Source: Pseudomonadota bacterium (GTDB lineage: Bacteria; Pseudomonadota; Gammaproteobacteria; Pseudomonadales; Oceanobacteraceae). Taken from it: a stretch of 64,000 nucleotides of DNA. Where the stretch lies: contig JAIXHJ010000003.1 in NCBI GenBank assembly GCA_030145845.1, forward strand, positions 310,426 to 374,425. Direction: 5' to 3'. Within the stretch, counting starts at the first letter, position 1, and each line of letters starts with the position of its first letter. The notes under the pieces are model-generated. The model was not told where the DNA came from. It did no database searches and saw only the letters and a program-made list of their open reading frames with translations. Both the position numbers and the translations under genes were made by a program. Positions 56,201 through 63,002 of the stretch are shown here, piece after piece.

Positions 56201-57858
56201 GCAATATTACATGGATATCGAAAGAAAAGATTTCCTATATCTCAGCTCTGCCTAACTTCCTTCGTACCGACTCGAATCAGAAAACTCTTGATGCGTATGA
56301 GAAACTCAATGGGAATTACATTCGCGAACCAGATATTCACTGCAGAGGCGGTTTTGTTAGAGCACCATTTTCTTATGAGTTGATCATTGATACCTCAGAT
56401 GGGGCATTACTAAAACTTCTGGCACACTACTCAGGCTATGCAGGTCGATTTGATGATTTTCTGGTCGGCGGAGAAGAGGAAGTTCAGTGCCAATTAGAAG
56501 AAGCTTCTTCCAGGCAACCCATCAGGTTTATCAATTATCTGATTAGATACTGGCACTGCTTAGCCTCAGCGTTCCGAAAATCCATCCTTGATGGGCTCTC
56601 CAGCCATCTGAGATACCTCTACGGCAATCTTAGACCAGACCAAAATTGGGAGGCCATCGAAAAACCTGATAAGCACTGGCTTGCTGAAAAGGTGTTTGAA
56701 GAATTGGAAAGGCATCCGAGTCACTGGCACCGGACAAGAAGCAAAGCCAAGGCACTGGAAGCCTGTGCATATGTGATCAAGGATGCACACCTTGTAGGCA
56801 AGCTTGTATTTCAAATGCTGGAGTTTGCTTATATCTCCGAAGACAGGTTCCACTCGAATGACTCCAGATTGGGATTAATTCATGATGGAATTAATATGAA
56901 ATCTGGCACTGTAGCCGATGCGATTATGGTTCTTGCGACCGAAATTTCTGAATCAGGACGTGATAACTCTGAGCTGACAATCTCTGCATTGAAATTGTTT
57001 GCACAATCAGAATCTTCTGCTGTAAAGGCAATGATTCTTCGCCGCTTGCCTTACCTGAAGAATGATGCACCGGAACTGGCATGGGAAATATTTGAACGTA
57101 CTATGCAACACTGCCCCGAATTATGGCCTTATGCAGAATCATTCCTCTATTACAGTTATCATAATGAGTTTGTGAAAGTTGAACCTTATCTGAGCCAAAT
57201 AAAGTCCAGCTCAGATGCGGAATCACGGGCTACATGGGGGCGCATATCTGCTCTTTCAGGGTTAAGCGGATTTATTCAATCTGAAGAATTTATTAAGGAA
57301 CTTATAGAACTCAACAGCACCAGTGCCTGGGAAGGTGCGCTGGATGTATGGTCCCATCGAGAAAACTTCAACCTTCATCCAGACATATGCCTGAAAGGGA
57401 TAATTGCTGCCTTTGCTCAAAACGACAACATACAAATACTAGCCAGTGATGATTTTGCAGGGCTGCTAGGTGATAACGAACCCGCTATTAACTTCAGCGA
57501 GTCGACATTCAATAGCTTTATTAACTCGTTGGAGCTAGGGATGGATCAAGACAATAATACGAGAGACCATTTTCAAGAAATTAACGAATGGCTAAATCTC
57601 ATAGCCCAATCCGACCCAGCTAAAGCTTTAAAGTGCGCTGAGATATATATCCCAAAACTGAAAAAATGGAAGCCCCACTTATATGACCAAAATAATAATC
57701 TTGTTCAACTAATGAACCAACTATTTGCTTACGCCGAAGAGCTGGAAGGGTCCGATGATGGAGATTTTCTGAACCGAGTTGTCACTCTTCAGGATGCTTT
57801 ATTGTCTGTTGGTGTTAGTGAGATTCAAACATGGCTTGAGGCAGCGGAAAGACCATAA
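53278..57858 (+). CDS. Nuclease-STAND NTPase, probable Avs-like antiphage protein
   Basis: A 1526-aa protein. N-terminal ~100 residues look like a Cap4/DUF4297-type dsDNA endonuclease: GIRSTRGDYYQKLIALDWVL then an acidic strand (E36), D45-D46 (HHQVDDIVI) and Q60-x-K62 (ICCQCKKN), a PD-(D/E)xK pattern. A P-loop NTPase follows: Walker A G285-T292 (GQPGSGKT), Walker B D358/D361 (VVVIIDSLD), possible sensor R395 (VITACRDFD), then a winged-helix-like region (to about 560). The remaining ~950 residues are helical repeat-like without membrane segments, suited to sensing a phage protein. Base composition is visibly A+T richer than the core genes. A single-gene abortive-type defence role is inferred; the family assignment within STAND NTPases is open. 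Confidence 0.8.
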   Translation: MSLAGIRSTRGDYYQKLIALDWVLDTLASNDIESLEVDSVHHQVDDIVIKKTNGPLICCQCKKNQKNFNTWSIADLGDELEKAAKELANSPTTTLIFYSRGAFGDIAKLQEFATNYEDDLQLIQNLTKGHQKSYAAVQKIIAAAKVSLTPFELLERTTFETTPADFERHEQLQIERLERLASNSKIAYESLWLTLEKLGGRVPTGGVATSKHRLTRNDLLAVLNQSGAMLVPPISEQEVRNSFQQTSLIGRSWKTDIAGKRLDNPILHGVLEAIEAKASSILITGQPGSGKTCLMFQLQAILEERAKSQNGFISLFIQSREFAEATNTEERHHQGLSSQWVEQAARQAEFSRVVVIIDSLDVLSIAREHNVLSYFLAQIDRLKNIPNLTVITACRDFDRQYDRRISEKDWDKELKIPPLDWEKQVQPFLTDLDIDTSTIDQTTQTLVTNPRELDLYVELAKHSGSFNVITSQDLAQKYLTVFVQSDTALGDEAMVAVENAARRMLEARALSIPYQQFSGSEAVLRRLLSLGLVQKTHDNGLTFGHQTLLDVLVISNAIREDVSLKEFITGLPPVPFVRPSIRSFVNQLALGEKKVFRGQLRAVLTGQFPFHLRRLVAEIFAQQPVDQSDWPLLRDLRNQNKDVFQVIYSHSAHISWFHMWQQNLLPNLKQAKDQEGLEGYLYRISQWLNEATEAIVLLWTEAMDCSWIETNNLARKVSFYLQDLRAEHLHLAKPLVLKLLKNLNSDRDFLGETIAQCVEAEVLTDQELWAYITGAVKPENLLHYRLENTLNCRPYQFGNKNMDFLKNRMAKSPTLLTLAIKTINNWADILLDEYKYERPRLFSHFLDYTSYEKAHSERGTSPYDDVNVLFDAIEYGIMVNTENHTRWWQENRLPLSESNELAITYFLVKALSAAPEKNIDITQRIILNEKILRSRISFEVGTLTNISSIYLNEKAITSFNQVIESLYEDEVHPDSNITWISKEKISYISALPNFLRTDSNQKTLDAYEKLNGNYIREPDIHCRGGFVRAPFSYELIIDTSDGALLKLLAHYSGYAGRFDDFLVGGEEEVQCQLEEASSRQPIRFINYLIRYWHCLASAFRKSILDGLSSHLRYLYGNLRPDQNWEAIEKPDKHWLAEKVFEELERHPSHWHRTRSKAKALEACAYVIKDAHLVGKLVFQMLEFAYISEDRFHSNDSRLGLIHDGINMKSGTVADAIMVLATEISESGRDNSELTISALKLFAQSESSAVKAMILRRLPYLKNDAPELAWEIFERTMQHCPELWPYAESFLYYSYHNEFVKVEPYLSQIKSSSDAESRATWGRISALSGLSGFIQSEEFIKELIELNSTSAWEGALDVWSHRENFNLHPDICLKGIIAAFAQNDNIQILASDDFAGLLGDNEPAINFSESTFNSFINSLELGMDQDNNTRDHFQEINEWLNLIAQSDPAKALKCAEIYIPKLKKWKPHLYDQNNNLVQLMNQLFAYAEELEGSDDGDFLNRVVTLQDALLSVGVSEIQTWLEAAERP

Positions 57859-58592
57859 GTAGTCTATCGATGGGCGCCTATTTACGATGTATTATAAACC
57901 AGAATTCGATACTAATGGGGCAATTATAAATTAGCCCAGAGTTCATACTTAGTAAACGATTATGGCGACACGTCCTGCATTGAAAATAAAAAAAACTCTT
58001 CAGATTGACGTGCGGTTGTATGCATATGATGCGATTAGTAGGTTTTTTTGTAGCTAACTGTGCCATATGAAATTAGCATGACTAATAAGAAACCCACCTT
58101 AAGAGTCGTGGCAGTAATGACTAATAGCAAGATTAATAGGACACCCATTCTAAGAGCCTTTGATTTAAAGGCTGAAGTTCCCGCTATGGGAATACGAAAA
58201 GATGTCTGTCGGTGTGGCACAAGCCTGGTTGGTGCTTACTAATGAAATAAGGCCTTGATCAGCTGATTTTCAGGTATGCCTTGTTCTCAGGATTGCCTGA
58301 TCAGTTCCTGAATGAGGGTGCAAGTAGCTTCAGCCGAATGCTGTTTTGCAGCGGTTTAATCCGGGTGGTCGTCGGTAATTCAATCTGTCACAGGTATGGC
58401 GTAGCTGCTGTTCGTTTCCGGCGAAGGTGCTGAAGCACTGTTCGGACTGTGCGTCATGGTCAGCCACTGATCCTCATTGATTTCCATCCTATCCGGAATT
58501 TTGGTGCTTTCCGGCGGAATATAGCTACGTTTATCGTCGAGGATAATAAATATCAGAGCAGCTGGTTCAGTATTTTTATGGTCTTTAAAAAG
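57859..58592. other. A+T-rich right end of the accessory island
   Basis: About 730 bp with no strongly supported gene apart from a small membrane frame at 58035-58220. Composition returns to the G+C-rich core level after about 58250. No tRNA, integrase or clear direct repeats marking attachment sites are seen. Confidence 0.5.
58035..58220 (-). CDS. Possible small two-helix membrane protein
   Basis: A 61-codon frame from a GTG at 58220. After a polar, basic N-terminus (PHRQTSFRIPIAGTSAFKSK) it has a strongly hydrophobic stretch (MGVLLILLLVITATTLKVGF and LLVMLISYGTV) that could span the membrane once or twice, then ends in KKTY. It is convergent with the STAND gene. No family is recognised, and no good ribosome site precedes the GTG. 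It may be a real accessory gene or a decayed C-terminal fragment. Confidence 0.3.
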   Translation of the reverse strand: MPHRQTSFRIPIAGTSAFKSKALRMGVLLILLLVITATTLKVGFLLVMLISYGTVSYKKTY

Positions 58593-58617
58593 AAAACGGG
58601 CCATCAGGCCCGTTTTT
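58593..58617. terminator. Bidirectional terminator downstream of the pilU-type gene
   Basis: AAAACGGGCC (58593-58602), loop ATCA, GGCCCGTTTTT (58607-58617). On the minus strand the stem is followed by TTTTCTTTTT, so it ends the PilU-type transcript; the other strand also has a T run. Confidence 0.85.
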
Positions 58618-58648
58618 ATTTTCTGCTTCAGTATTTCACGGAAGACAC

Positions 58649-59824
58649 TCAGGCATACGCCTCTTCACGTCCGCCGTCATCCATCAGGCTGAGTTCCAGT
58701 CCGGAGGAAGATGGTGCAGCCGCTTTCGGTACGGCTTTCTTCACTGCAGCCGGTTTGGCTTCCTGCTTGTTATCGCCCAGTTTAATGCGCAGGCGCAGGT
58801 TGTTTTCTGAGTCGGCGTTTTTCAGTGCCTGTTCAAGGGTGATTTTGCCCTGTTTGTAGAGGTGGTAGAGGGCGCCATCAAAGGTCTGCATACCGAGGTT
58901 TTCGGATTTGTTCATAATTTCTTTGATGGACGGGAAGTCACCTTTGATAATCAGGTCTTCCACGGTTTTGTTGCCCAGCAGCACTTCCACGGCGGCGGCG
59001 CGTTTGCCGTCTTTGGTCGGGATCAGGCGCTGCGAGACAATGGCGCGCACGTTCTGACCTAAGCCCAGCAGAATCTGGTTGCGGCGTTCTTCCGGAAACA
59101 TATTCACAATCCGTTCGAATGCCTGATTGGCGTTGTTGGCGTGCAGGGTCGAGATCGCCAGATGGCCGGTTTCCGCAAAGGCGAGGGCATGTTCCATGGT
59201 TTCCGCATCGCGGATCTCACCAATCAGAATCACATCGGGAGCCTGGCGCAGGGTATTTTTCAGTGCCGCGGCATAGCTTTTGGTATCGGTACCGACTTCA
59301 CGCTGGTTAATCACGCTTTTCTTGTGCTTGTGCACAAACTCAATCGGGTCTTCGATGGTAATAATATGGCCGTAAGAGTTGGCATTGCGGTAATCAATCA
59401 GCGCCGCCAGTGAGGTGGATTTACCGGAGCCGGTACCGCCGACAAACAGAATCAGACCACGTTTGGCGGTAATCACGTCTTTCAGTACCGGCGGCAGGTT
59501 GAGTTTGCTGATATCGGGAATTTCGGTATTGATATTCCGCGCCACCATCGACACTTCGTGCTGCTGTTTAAAAATATTGATACGGAAACGGCCGGAAGAA
59601 TTCGACATGGCCATATTCAGTTCCATTTCTTCTTCGAATTCCTGCCGTTGTGCTTCCGACATAATGGAATAGGCAATTCTTTCGATATCGCCGGCTCCCA
59701 GCACTTCACGGCTGATCGGTTTTAACTGGCCCTGGAATTTGGCGCAGGGCGGAGCACCTTTACTCAGGTAAAGATCAGAGCCATCGTGTTTTGCCAGAAG
59801 ATGAAGCCAGTTTTCGATGCTCAT
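58649..59824 (-). CDS. pilU: Type IV pilus retraction ATPase, PilU-like
   Basis: PilT and PilU are hexameric ATPases that depolymerise type IV pili. The 391-aa protein has Walker A LFVGGTGSGKST, the Asp box IITIEDPIEFVHKHK, Walker B-type APDVILIGEIRDAETMEHAL and the His box TGHLAISTLHANNANQAFER. The C-terminal stretch GMQTFDGALYHLYKQGKITL followed by ADSENNLRLRIKLGD is characteristic of PilU. A ~40-aa Ala/Lys tail follows. ATG 59824 is preferred, with GGAG seven nt upstream, over GTG 59830. No pilT is next to it, so an unusual PilT cannot be excluded. Confidence 0.85.
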   Translation of the reverse strand: MSIENWLHLLAKHDGSDLYLSKGAPPCAKFQGQLKPISREVLGAGDIERIAYSIMSEAQRQEFEEEMELNMAMSNSSGRFRINIFKQQHEVSMVARNINTEIPDISKLNLPPVLKDVITAKRGLILFVGGTGSGKSTSLAALIDYRNANSYGHIITIEDPIEFVHKHKKSVINQREVGTDTKSYAAALKNTLRQAPDVILIGEIRDAETMEHALAFAETGHLAISTLHANNANQAFERIVNMFPEERRNQILLGLGQNVRAIVSQRLIPTKDGKRAAAVEVLLGNKTVEDLIIKGDFPSIKEIMNKSENLGMQTFDGALYHLYKQGKITLEQALKNADSENNLRLRIKLGDNKQEAKPAAVKKAVPKAAAPSSSGLELSLMDDGGREEAYA

Positions 59825-60147
59825 GAGCACTCCTTATCTGCAACGCTTTGTATCTTTTGTTTACGGATTTTTACCTGCGCCGGGCCTGCCGGAATCATCC
59901 GCCGGTAAAAAATACTAGCAGCTCAGCTGAACTTTCATTCAGCTATTATTGCGGCCTTGCTCACAGAATTACGTTGTAACAATGACAATGAATTCACAGT
60001 AATCGCTGCACTGGCGGGGAAGGCTTGTCTGTGCAGCTTTGATCGCTGACGGAGTGGTCATTTCCTGCGTATTTTGCCTGGGCTGGCGCCGGATTGTGCC
60101 GGCTGCTGCAAAACAATGGTCAGGCAGTCACAATCCGTTGCTTTGTG

Positions 60148-60192
60148 GTAAGGTAGCCTTACTGAATGACATCATTTCCTTACCTTGTAAGG
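60148..60192. promoter_or_regulatory. Double palindrome, candidate operator
   Basis: GTAAGGtagCCTTAC at 60148-60162 and CCTTACcttGTAAGG at 60178-60192 use the same hexamer in opposite arrangement, with centres 30 bp apart (three helical turns). They end 24 nt before the start of the SHOCT-domain gene. The remainder of 59825-60147, upstream of the pilU-type gene, shows no gene. A regulator binding here is inferred, and no candidate is adjacent. Confidence 0.5.
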
Positions 60193-60216
60193 CATCGTAT
60201 TGAAGGAAATCCGGAT

Positions 60217-60684
60217 ATGAAATTGTCCTCTGCCGTTATCTTTGCCATGGCGCTGTCAGCCGGCGCTCAGGCTGCGCAGGAAGTGGCCATTGTGCCTGCC
60301 GATAAAGCGGCCGCCTGCCGCCATATCAAACATGAAGTCTGCAGCACCACCAGTATGGACCCGCAGAAGGCCTGTCATGCCTGGCATCAGGAGCATGCGG
60401 CTGAAGCCGGTGCGGACGCTGTGGTGATGGGTAAAGTGGATGAGAACCGCCGCAAGCGGCCATCGCTGTCCGGTATGAAAACCGTGATCACCACCCGCAT
60501 GGAAGCCGATTACTACCATTGTGGTTTTATGCCGGCCCAGCCGCAGGGCAAGCCCATGCATGAAACCGGTGCCGGTAAAACGGTGGAAGAGCGTCTGCGC
60601 CGTCTGGATGCGCTGAAACAGAAAGGCCTGATCACCGGGCAGGAATATCAGAGCAAACGTCAGGATATTCTCGACGACCTCTGA
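60217..60684 (+). CDS. Secreted SHOCT-domain protein
   Basis: A 155-aa protein with a signal peptide (MKLSSAVIFAMALSAGAQAA). A middle domain with four Cys residues (ACRHIKHEVC, KACHAWH, YYHCGF) and AEAGADAVVMGKVDEN resembles DUF4156-like small periplasmic proteins. It ends in a SHOCT helix hairpin (VEERLRRLDALKQKGLITGQ and EYQSKRQDILDD), a short oligomerisation motif often at protein C-termini. The ATG at 60217 follows GAAGGAAAT. It sits behind the double palindrome and before a terminator, so it is a tightly regulated single gene of unknown function. Confidence 0.78.
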   Translation: MKLSSAVIFAMALSAGAQAAQEVAIVPADKAAACRHIKHEVCSTTSMDPQKACHAWHQEHAAEAGADAVVMGKVDENRRKRPSLSGMKTVITTRMEADYYHCGFMPAQPQGKPMHETGAGKTVEERLRRLDALKQKGLITGQEYQSKRQDILDDL

Positions 60685-60708
60685 TTTCCGTATCTGACTG
60701 CACTGTAT

Positions 60709-60734
60709 AAAGGCCGCTTCTGCGGCCTTTATTG
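60709..60734 (+). terminator. Rho-independent terminator
   Basis: AAAGGCCGC (60709-60717) and GCGGCCTTT (60722-60730) with a 4-nt loop, then ATTGTTTTTA. It separates the SHOCT gene from the convergent cytochrome b561 gene. Confidence 0.8.
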
Positions 60735-60751
60735 TTTTTATGTCTGCCTGG

Positions 60752-61288
60752 TTATTTTTTTGCCCGGCCGGGCAACATGCTCTGCAGCACCCCATCCTGA
60801 CGGATCAGCGCATGAAACAGCGCCGCTGCCAGATGGGCGAGTATCAGCAGCAGCAGGGCATAAGCCAGCCAGCGGTGCGCCGGGCGCAGCAGGGCGTACA
60901 GCGTATTGGATTTCTCCAGCAGCGGTGGCAGCTGCACTTCCCCGGCCAGAATCAGCGGATAACCGCCGGCGCTGAGGGTTGCCCAGCCGACCAGCGGCAG
61001 AACGATCATCAGACTGTACAGCAGAATATGTGAGGCCTGCGCCGCACGCTGTTGCAGGCGTGGCATATCCGGCGGTAATCCGGGTTGTCTGGTCATCAGC
61101 CGCACGGCCAGACGCAGCAGCGCCAGCAACAGAATCAGCATGCCCAGTGGTCGGTGCAGTCCGGTCAGCCAGCTGTGACTGCCGGCCACGCTGCTGACCA
61201 TGGCAGCGCCGATGCATAACATGGCAAACACCGCGATGGCCATCAGCCAGTGCAGGGTACGGATAAGCCAGTGAAAGTGGTCAGTCAT
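60752..61288 (-). CDS. cybB: Cytochrome b561
   Basis: A 178-aa four-helix dihaem membrane cytochrome that can oxidise quinol. Histidines suited as haem ligands are in FHWLIRTLHWLMAI, WLTGLHRPLGMLIL, SHILLYSLMIVLP and RPAHRWLAYALL. The ATG at 61288 overlaps the end of the upstream catalase-like gene by 8 nt, so the two form an operon; the cytochrome could feed electrons from the quinol pool to the exported haem peroxidase. A longer frame to 61375 lies inside the catalase gene. Confidence 0.9.
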   Translation of the reverse strand: MTDHFHWLIRTLHWLMAIAVFAMLCIGAAMVSSVAGSHSWLTGLHRPLGMLILLLALLRLAVRLMTRQPGLPPDMPRLQQRAAQASHILLYSLMIVLPLVGWATLSAGGYPLILAGEVQLPPLLEKSNTLYALLRPAHRWLAYALLLLILAHLAAALFHALIRQDGVLQSMLPGRAKK

Positions 61289-62342
61289 GAGGGTGCTCCT
61301 GTGTGGCCTGTTCAGTAATGCGACGGGTGAAGGAATCCGAATACACCGCCGAGCGTGCAGCCAGCAGTGGGTCACCGGACGGGCGGATGCCGGCTGGCAG
61401 GATCAGCGGGTCGAAATTAATATCGCGGCATGCTCCCTGTTGTTGCGGCCCGGCAGCGTTAATGACCAGCGTGCCGGCATTGACGGTCGGGCGTTCTGCC
61501 GGCCAGGCGCGGGTGGCATCGTTAACCGGGTCACCGTCGGCGGCGAGTTGCAGCTGCAGTGTCCAGCGCTGTGGCTGCTGCGCAACGCGGCGCCGAAAAT
61601 CGGCGGCCAGAAAATCGGCACCATTGTCAGCGGCCTGTGGCTGATAGGCCTGCTGCGGAATCAGTGACCAGCGCAGGTAGCGTTCTGTGCCGGCGTTGTC
61701 GGTAAAAACAAAACTGTTCAGGCTGTTATAGCGGCTGTTGGCAAAGCTGTCTGACGGTGTGTGCTGACTCTGCCACTGACGGAAGGCAGCGGTTTCCGGA
61801 TGGCGGTTAAAAAAGGCGCGGAGTTTTTCTTTATCGCGCCGGCCGCTGACCGGGTCGGGTTGCTGCGCCTGCAACAGGGCATAAAAATCTTCCGGCCGGG
61901 CGACCACAAACACGGCAGAAGAATTCAGCGCCATACGCCATTCATGAGCACTGCCGCCATCAATCTGCAGGCCCAGCGAACGCAGTGGCGCTTTATCGTC
62001 AGCGCCGTAGGGGTTGCCGCCGGGAATGGAAAGGCGGCCGTTGACGCTATGCCTGCCGGCAGCGAAGACGCCGGCGGTGGATAAACGGCGGGCATCGGCG
62101 CTGGGTTCAAAATATCCGCTGACACACAGGCCTTTGGCATGATTACGGCGGAAGCCGGCGTGCCGGCCACCGTTCTGTTCCAGCTGATCGACAAACTGCT
62201 GCGGGCTCAGGCGGCTGCTGAGCCAGCCGGCCGACCAGGCAAACAGCAGGGCCGGCAGTGCGGTAAGCAGGGCTATCAGGGTGAAGCGGCCGGTTCTGCT
62301 GCGCAGTCCGGCAGCGTTGTGGCGGGTATGCGGGTGTTTCAT
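61281..62342 (-). CDS. Catalase-like haem peroxidase (SrpA family)
   Basis: A 353-aa catalase-related peroxidase, shorter than true catalases (about 480 aa). An N-terminal hydrophobic segment (FTLIALLTALPALLFAWSAG) suggests membrane-anchored periplasmic location. The distal haem pocket is RRNHAKGLCVSGYF; RHSVNGRLSIPGGNPY follows, and the proximal Tyr is in DPLLAARSAVYSDSFTRR. The start at 62342 begins MKHPHTRH. The gene is expressed with cybB and lies divergent from an ECF sigma factor whose probable promoter motif precedes both. Confidence 0.87.
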   Translation of the reverse strand: MKHPHTRHNAAGLRSRTGRFTLIALLTALPALLFAWSAGWLSSRLSPQQFVDQLEQNGGRHAGFRRNHAKGLCVSGYFEPSADARRLSTAGVFAAGRHSVNGRLSIPGGNPYGADDKAPLRSLGLQIDGGSAHEWRMALNSSAVFVVARPEDFYALLQAQQPDPVSGRRDKEKLRAFFNRHPETAAFRQWQSQHTPSDSFANSRYNSLNSFVFTDNAGTERYLRWSLIPQQAYQPQAADNGADFLAADFRRRVAQQPQRWTLQLQLAADGDPVNDATRAWPAERPTVNAGTLVINAAGPQQQGACRDINFDPLILPAGIRPSGDPLLAARSAVYSDSFTRRITEQATQEHPHD

Positions 62343-62382
62343 GGGTTTTCCTTCAGCGAACGGTATTGTATGACAGGGGCTG

Positions 62383-62442
62383 GACGAACGGCTGGCCGGT
62401 TTTATTCCGTGGCCAATGGAATAAAAACCGCGGGCGCTCGTC
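62383..62442. promoter_or_regulatory. Mirrored ECF-type promoters (GGAATAA ... CGTC) on both strands
   Basis: A perfect 9-bp inverted repeat, TTTTATTCC (62400-62408) and GGAATAAAA (62418-62426), presents GGAATAA outward on each strand. On the plus strand it is followed after 14 nt by CGTC (62439-62442); on the minus strand after 15 nt by CGTC (62386-62383). GGAA-type -35 and CGTC -10 boxes are typical of ECF sigma factors, so one factor could drive both the sigma/anti-sigma pair and the catalase-cybB pair. Confidence 0.65.
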
Positions 62443-62480
62443 TCACCTCTGTTCTTGGTTGCAGGAGACAGGCGTTCAGG

Positions 62481-63002
62481 ATGCAGGACATCAATGATCT
62501 GGATACGGTGCTGATCCGCGAGTTGCCGGTGCTGAAGCGCTTTGCCATGGCGCTCACCCGTGAGCGTTACGCGGCGGATGATCTGGTGCAGGACACGCTG
62601 GAAAAAGCCATTCTGGCCTGGCCGTCGCGGCGCCGGCAGGAAGCGGCACGGGCGTGGCTGTGTGCCATTCTTTACCGGCACTTTCTGGATGGGCAGCGCC
62701 GCAATGGCCGGCTGCGCAAACTGCTGCAGCGTTTCAGTACTGCGGAGCCGGAAACGGTCACGCTGGAGCAGCAGTTACAGGACCAGCAGGCGCTGGGGGA
62801 ATTCGCACGCCTGCCGGAAGCCCAGCGCAGCATCCTGATGTTAATTTCGGTGGAAGGTATGAGTTACGAAGAAGTCAGCGACGTTCTGGGGGTTCCGCTG
62901 GGAACTGTGATGTCACGTCTGGCGCGCGCGCGTCAGGCTTATCGTCAGCTGCTGGCAGAACAGCCGCCGGCCGTCGCCACCAGTCTGAGGGTTGTGAAAT
63001 GA
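62481..63002 (+). CDS. ECF RNA polymerase sigma factor
   Basis: A 173-aa sigma factor with region 2 (LKRFAMALTRERYAADDLVQ, DTLEKAILAWPSR) and region 4 (LPEAQRSILMLISVEGMSYE, EVSDVLGVPLGTVMSRLARA). There is no region 3. The ATG at 62481 is preceded by CAGG and is preferred over in-frame codons further upstream, which extend into the divergent catalase gene. The stop overlaps the anti-sigma start (ATGA). Association with an SrpA-like catalase and cytochrome b561 matches what I recall of group ECF26; that label is from memory. Confidence 0.92.
   Translation: MQDINDLDTVLIRELPVLKRFAMALTRERYAADDLVQDTLEKAILAWPSRRRQEAARAWLCAILYRHFLDGQRRNGRLRKLLQRFSTAEPETVTLEQQLQDQQALGEFARLPEAQRSILMLISVEGMSYEEVSDVLGVPLGTVMSRLARARQAYRQLLAEQPPAVATSLRVVK

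Noticed and set aside
55000..57800. A CRISPR array or further separate genes within the STAND gene region
   Set aside because: The frame is continuous and uniform, and no direct repeats with regular spacing are present.
58060..58242. A 60-codon plus-strand frame opposite the small membrane frame
   Set aside because: It overlaps the more protein-like minus-strand frame, and its translation is unremarkable with no ribosome site.
58380..58604. A 74-codon minus-strand frame after the pilU-type gene
   Set aside because: Its start codon lies inside the 3' arm of the transcription terminator hairpin, there is no ribosome site, and it matches no known family.
62139..62480. An N-terminal extension of the ECF sigma factor
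   Set aside because: The added residues overlap the divergent catalase gene and the shared promoter and have no sigma-factor similarity.
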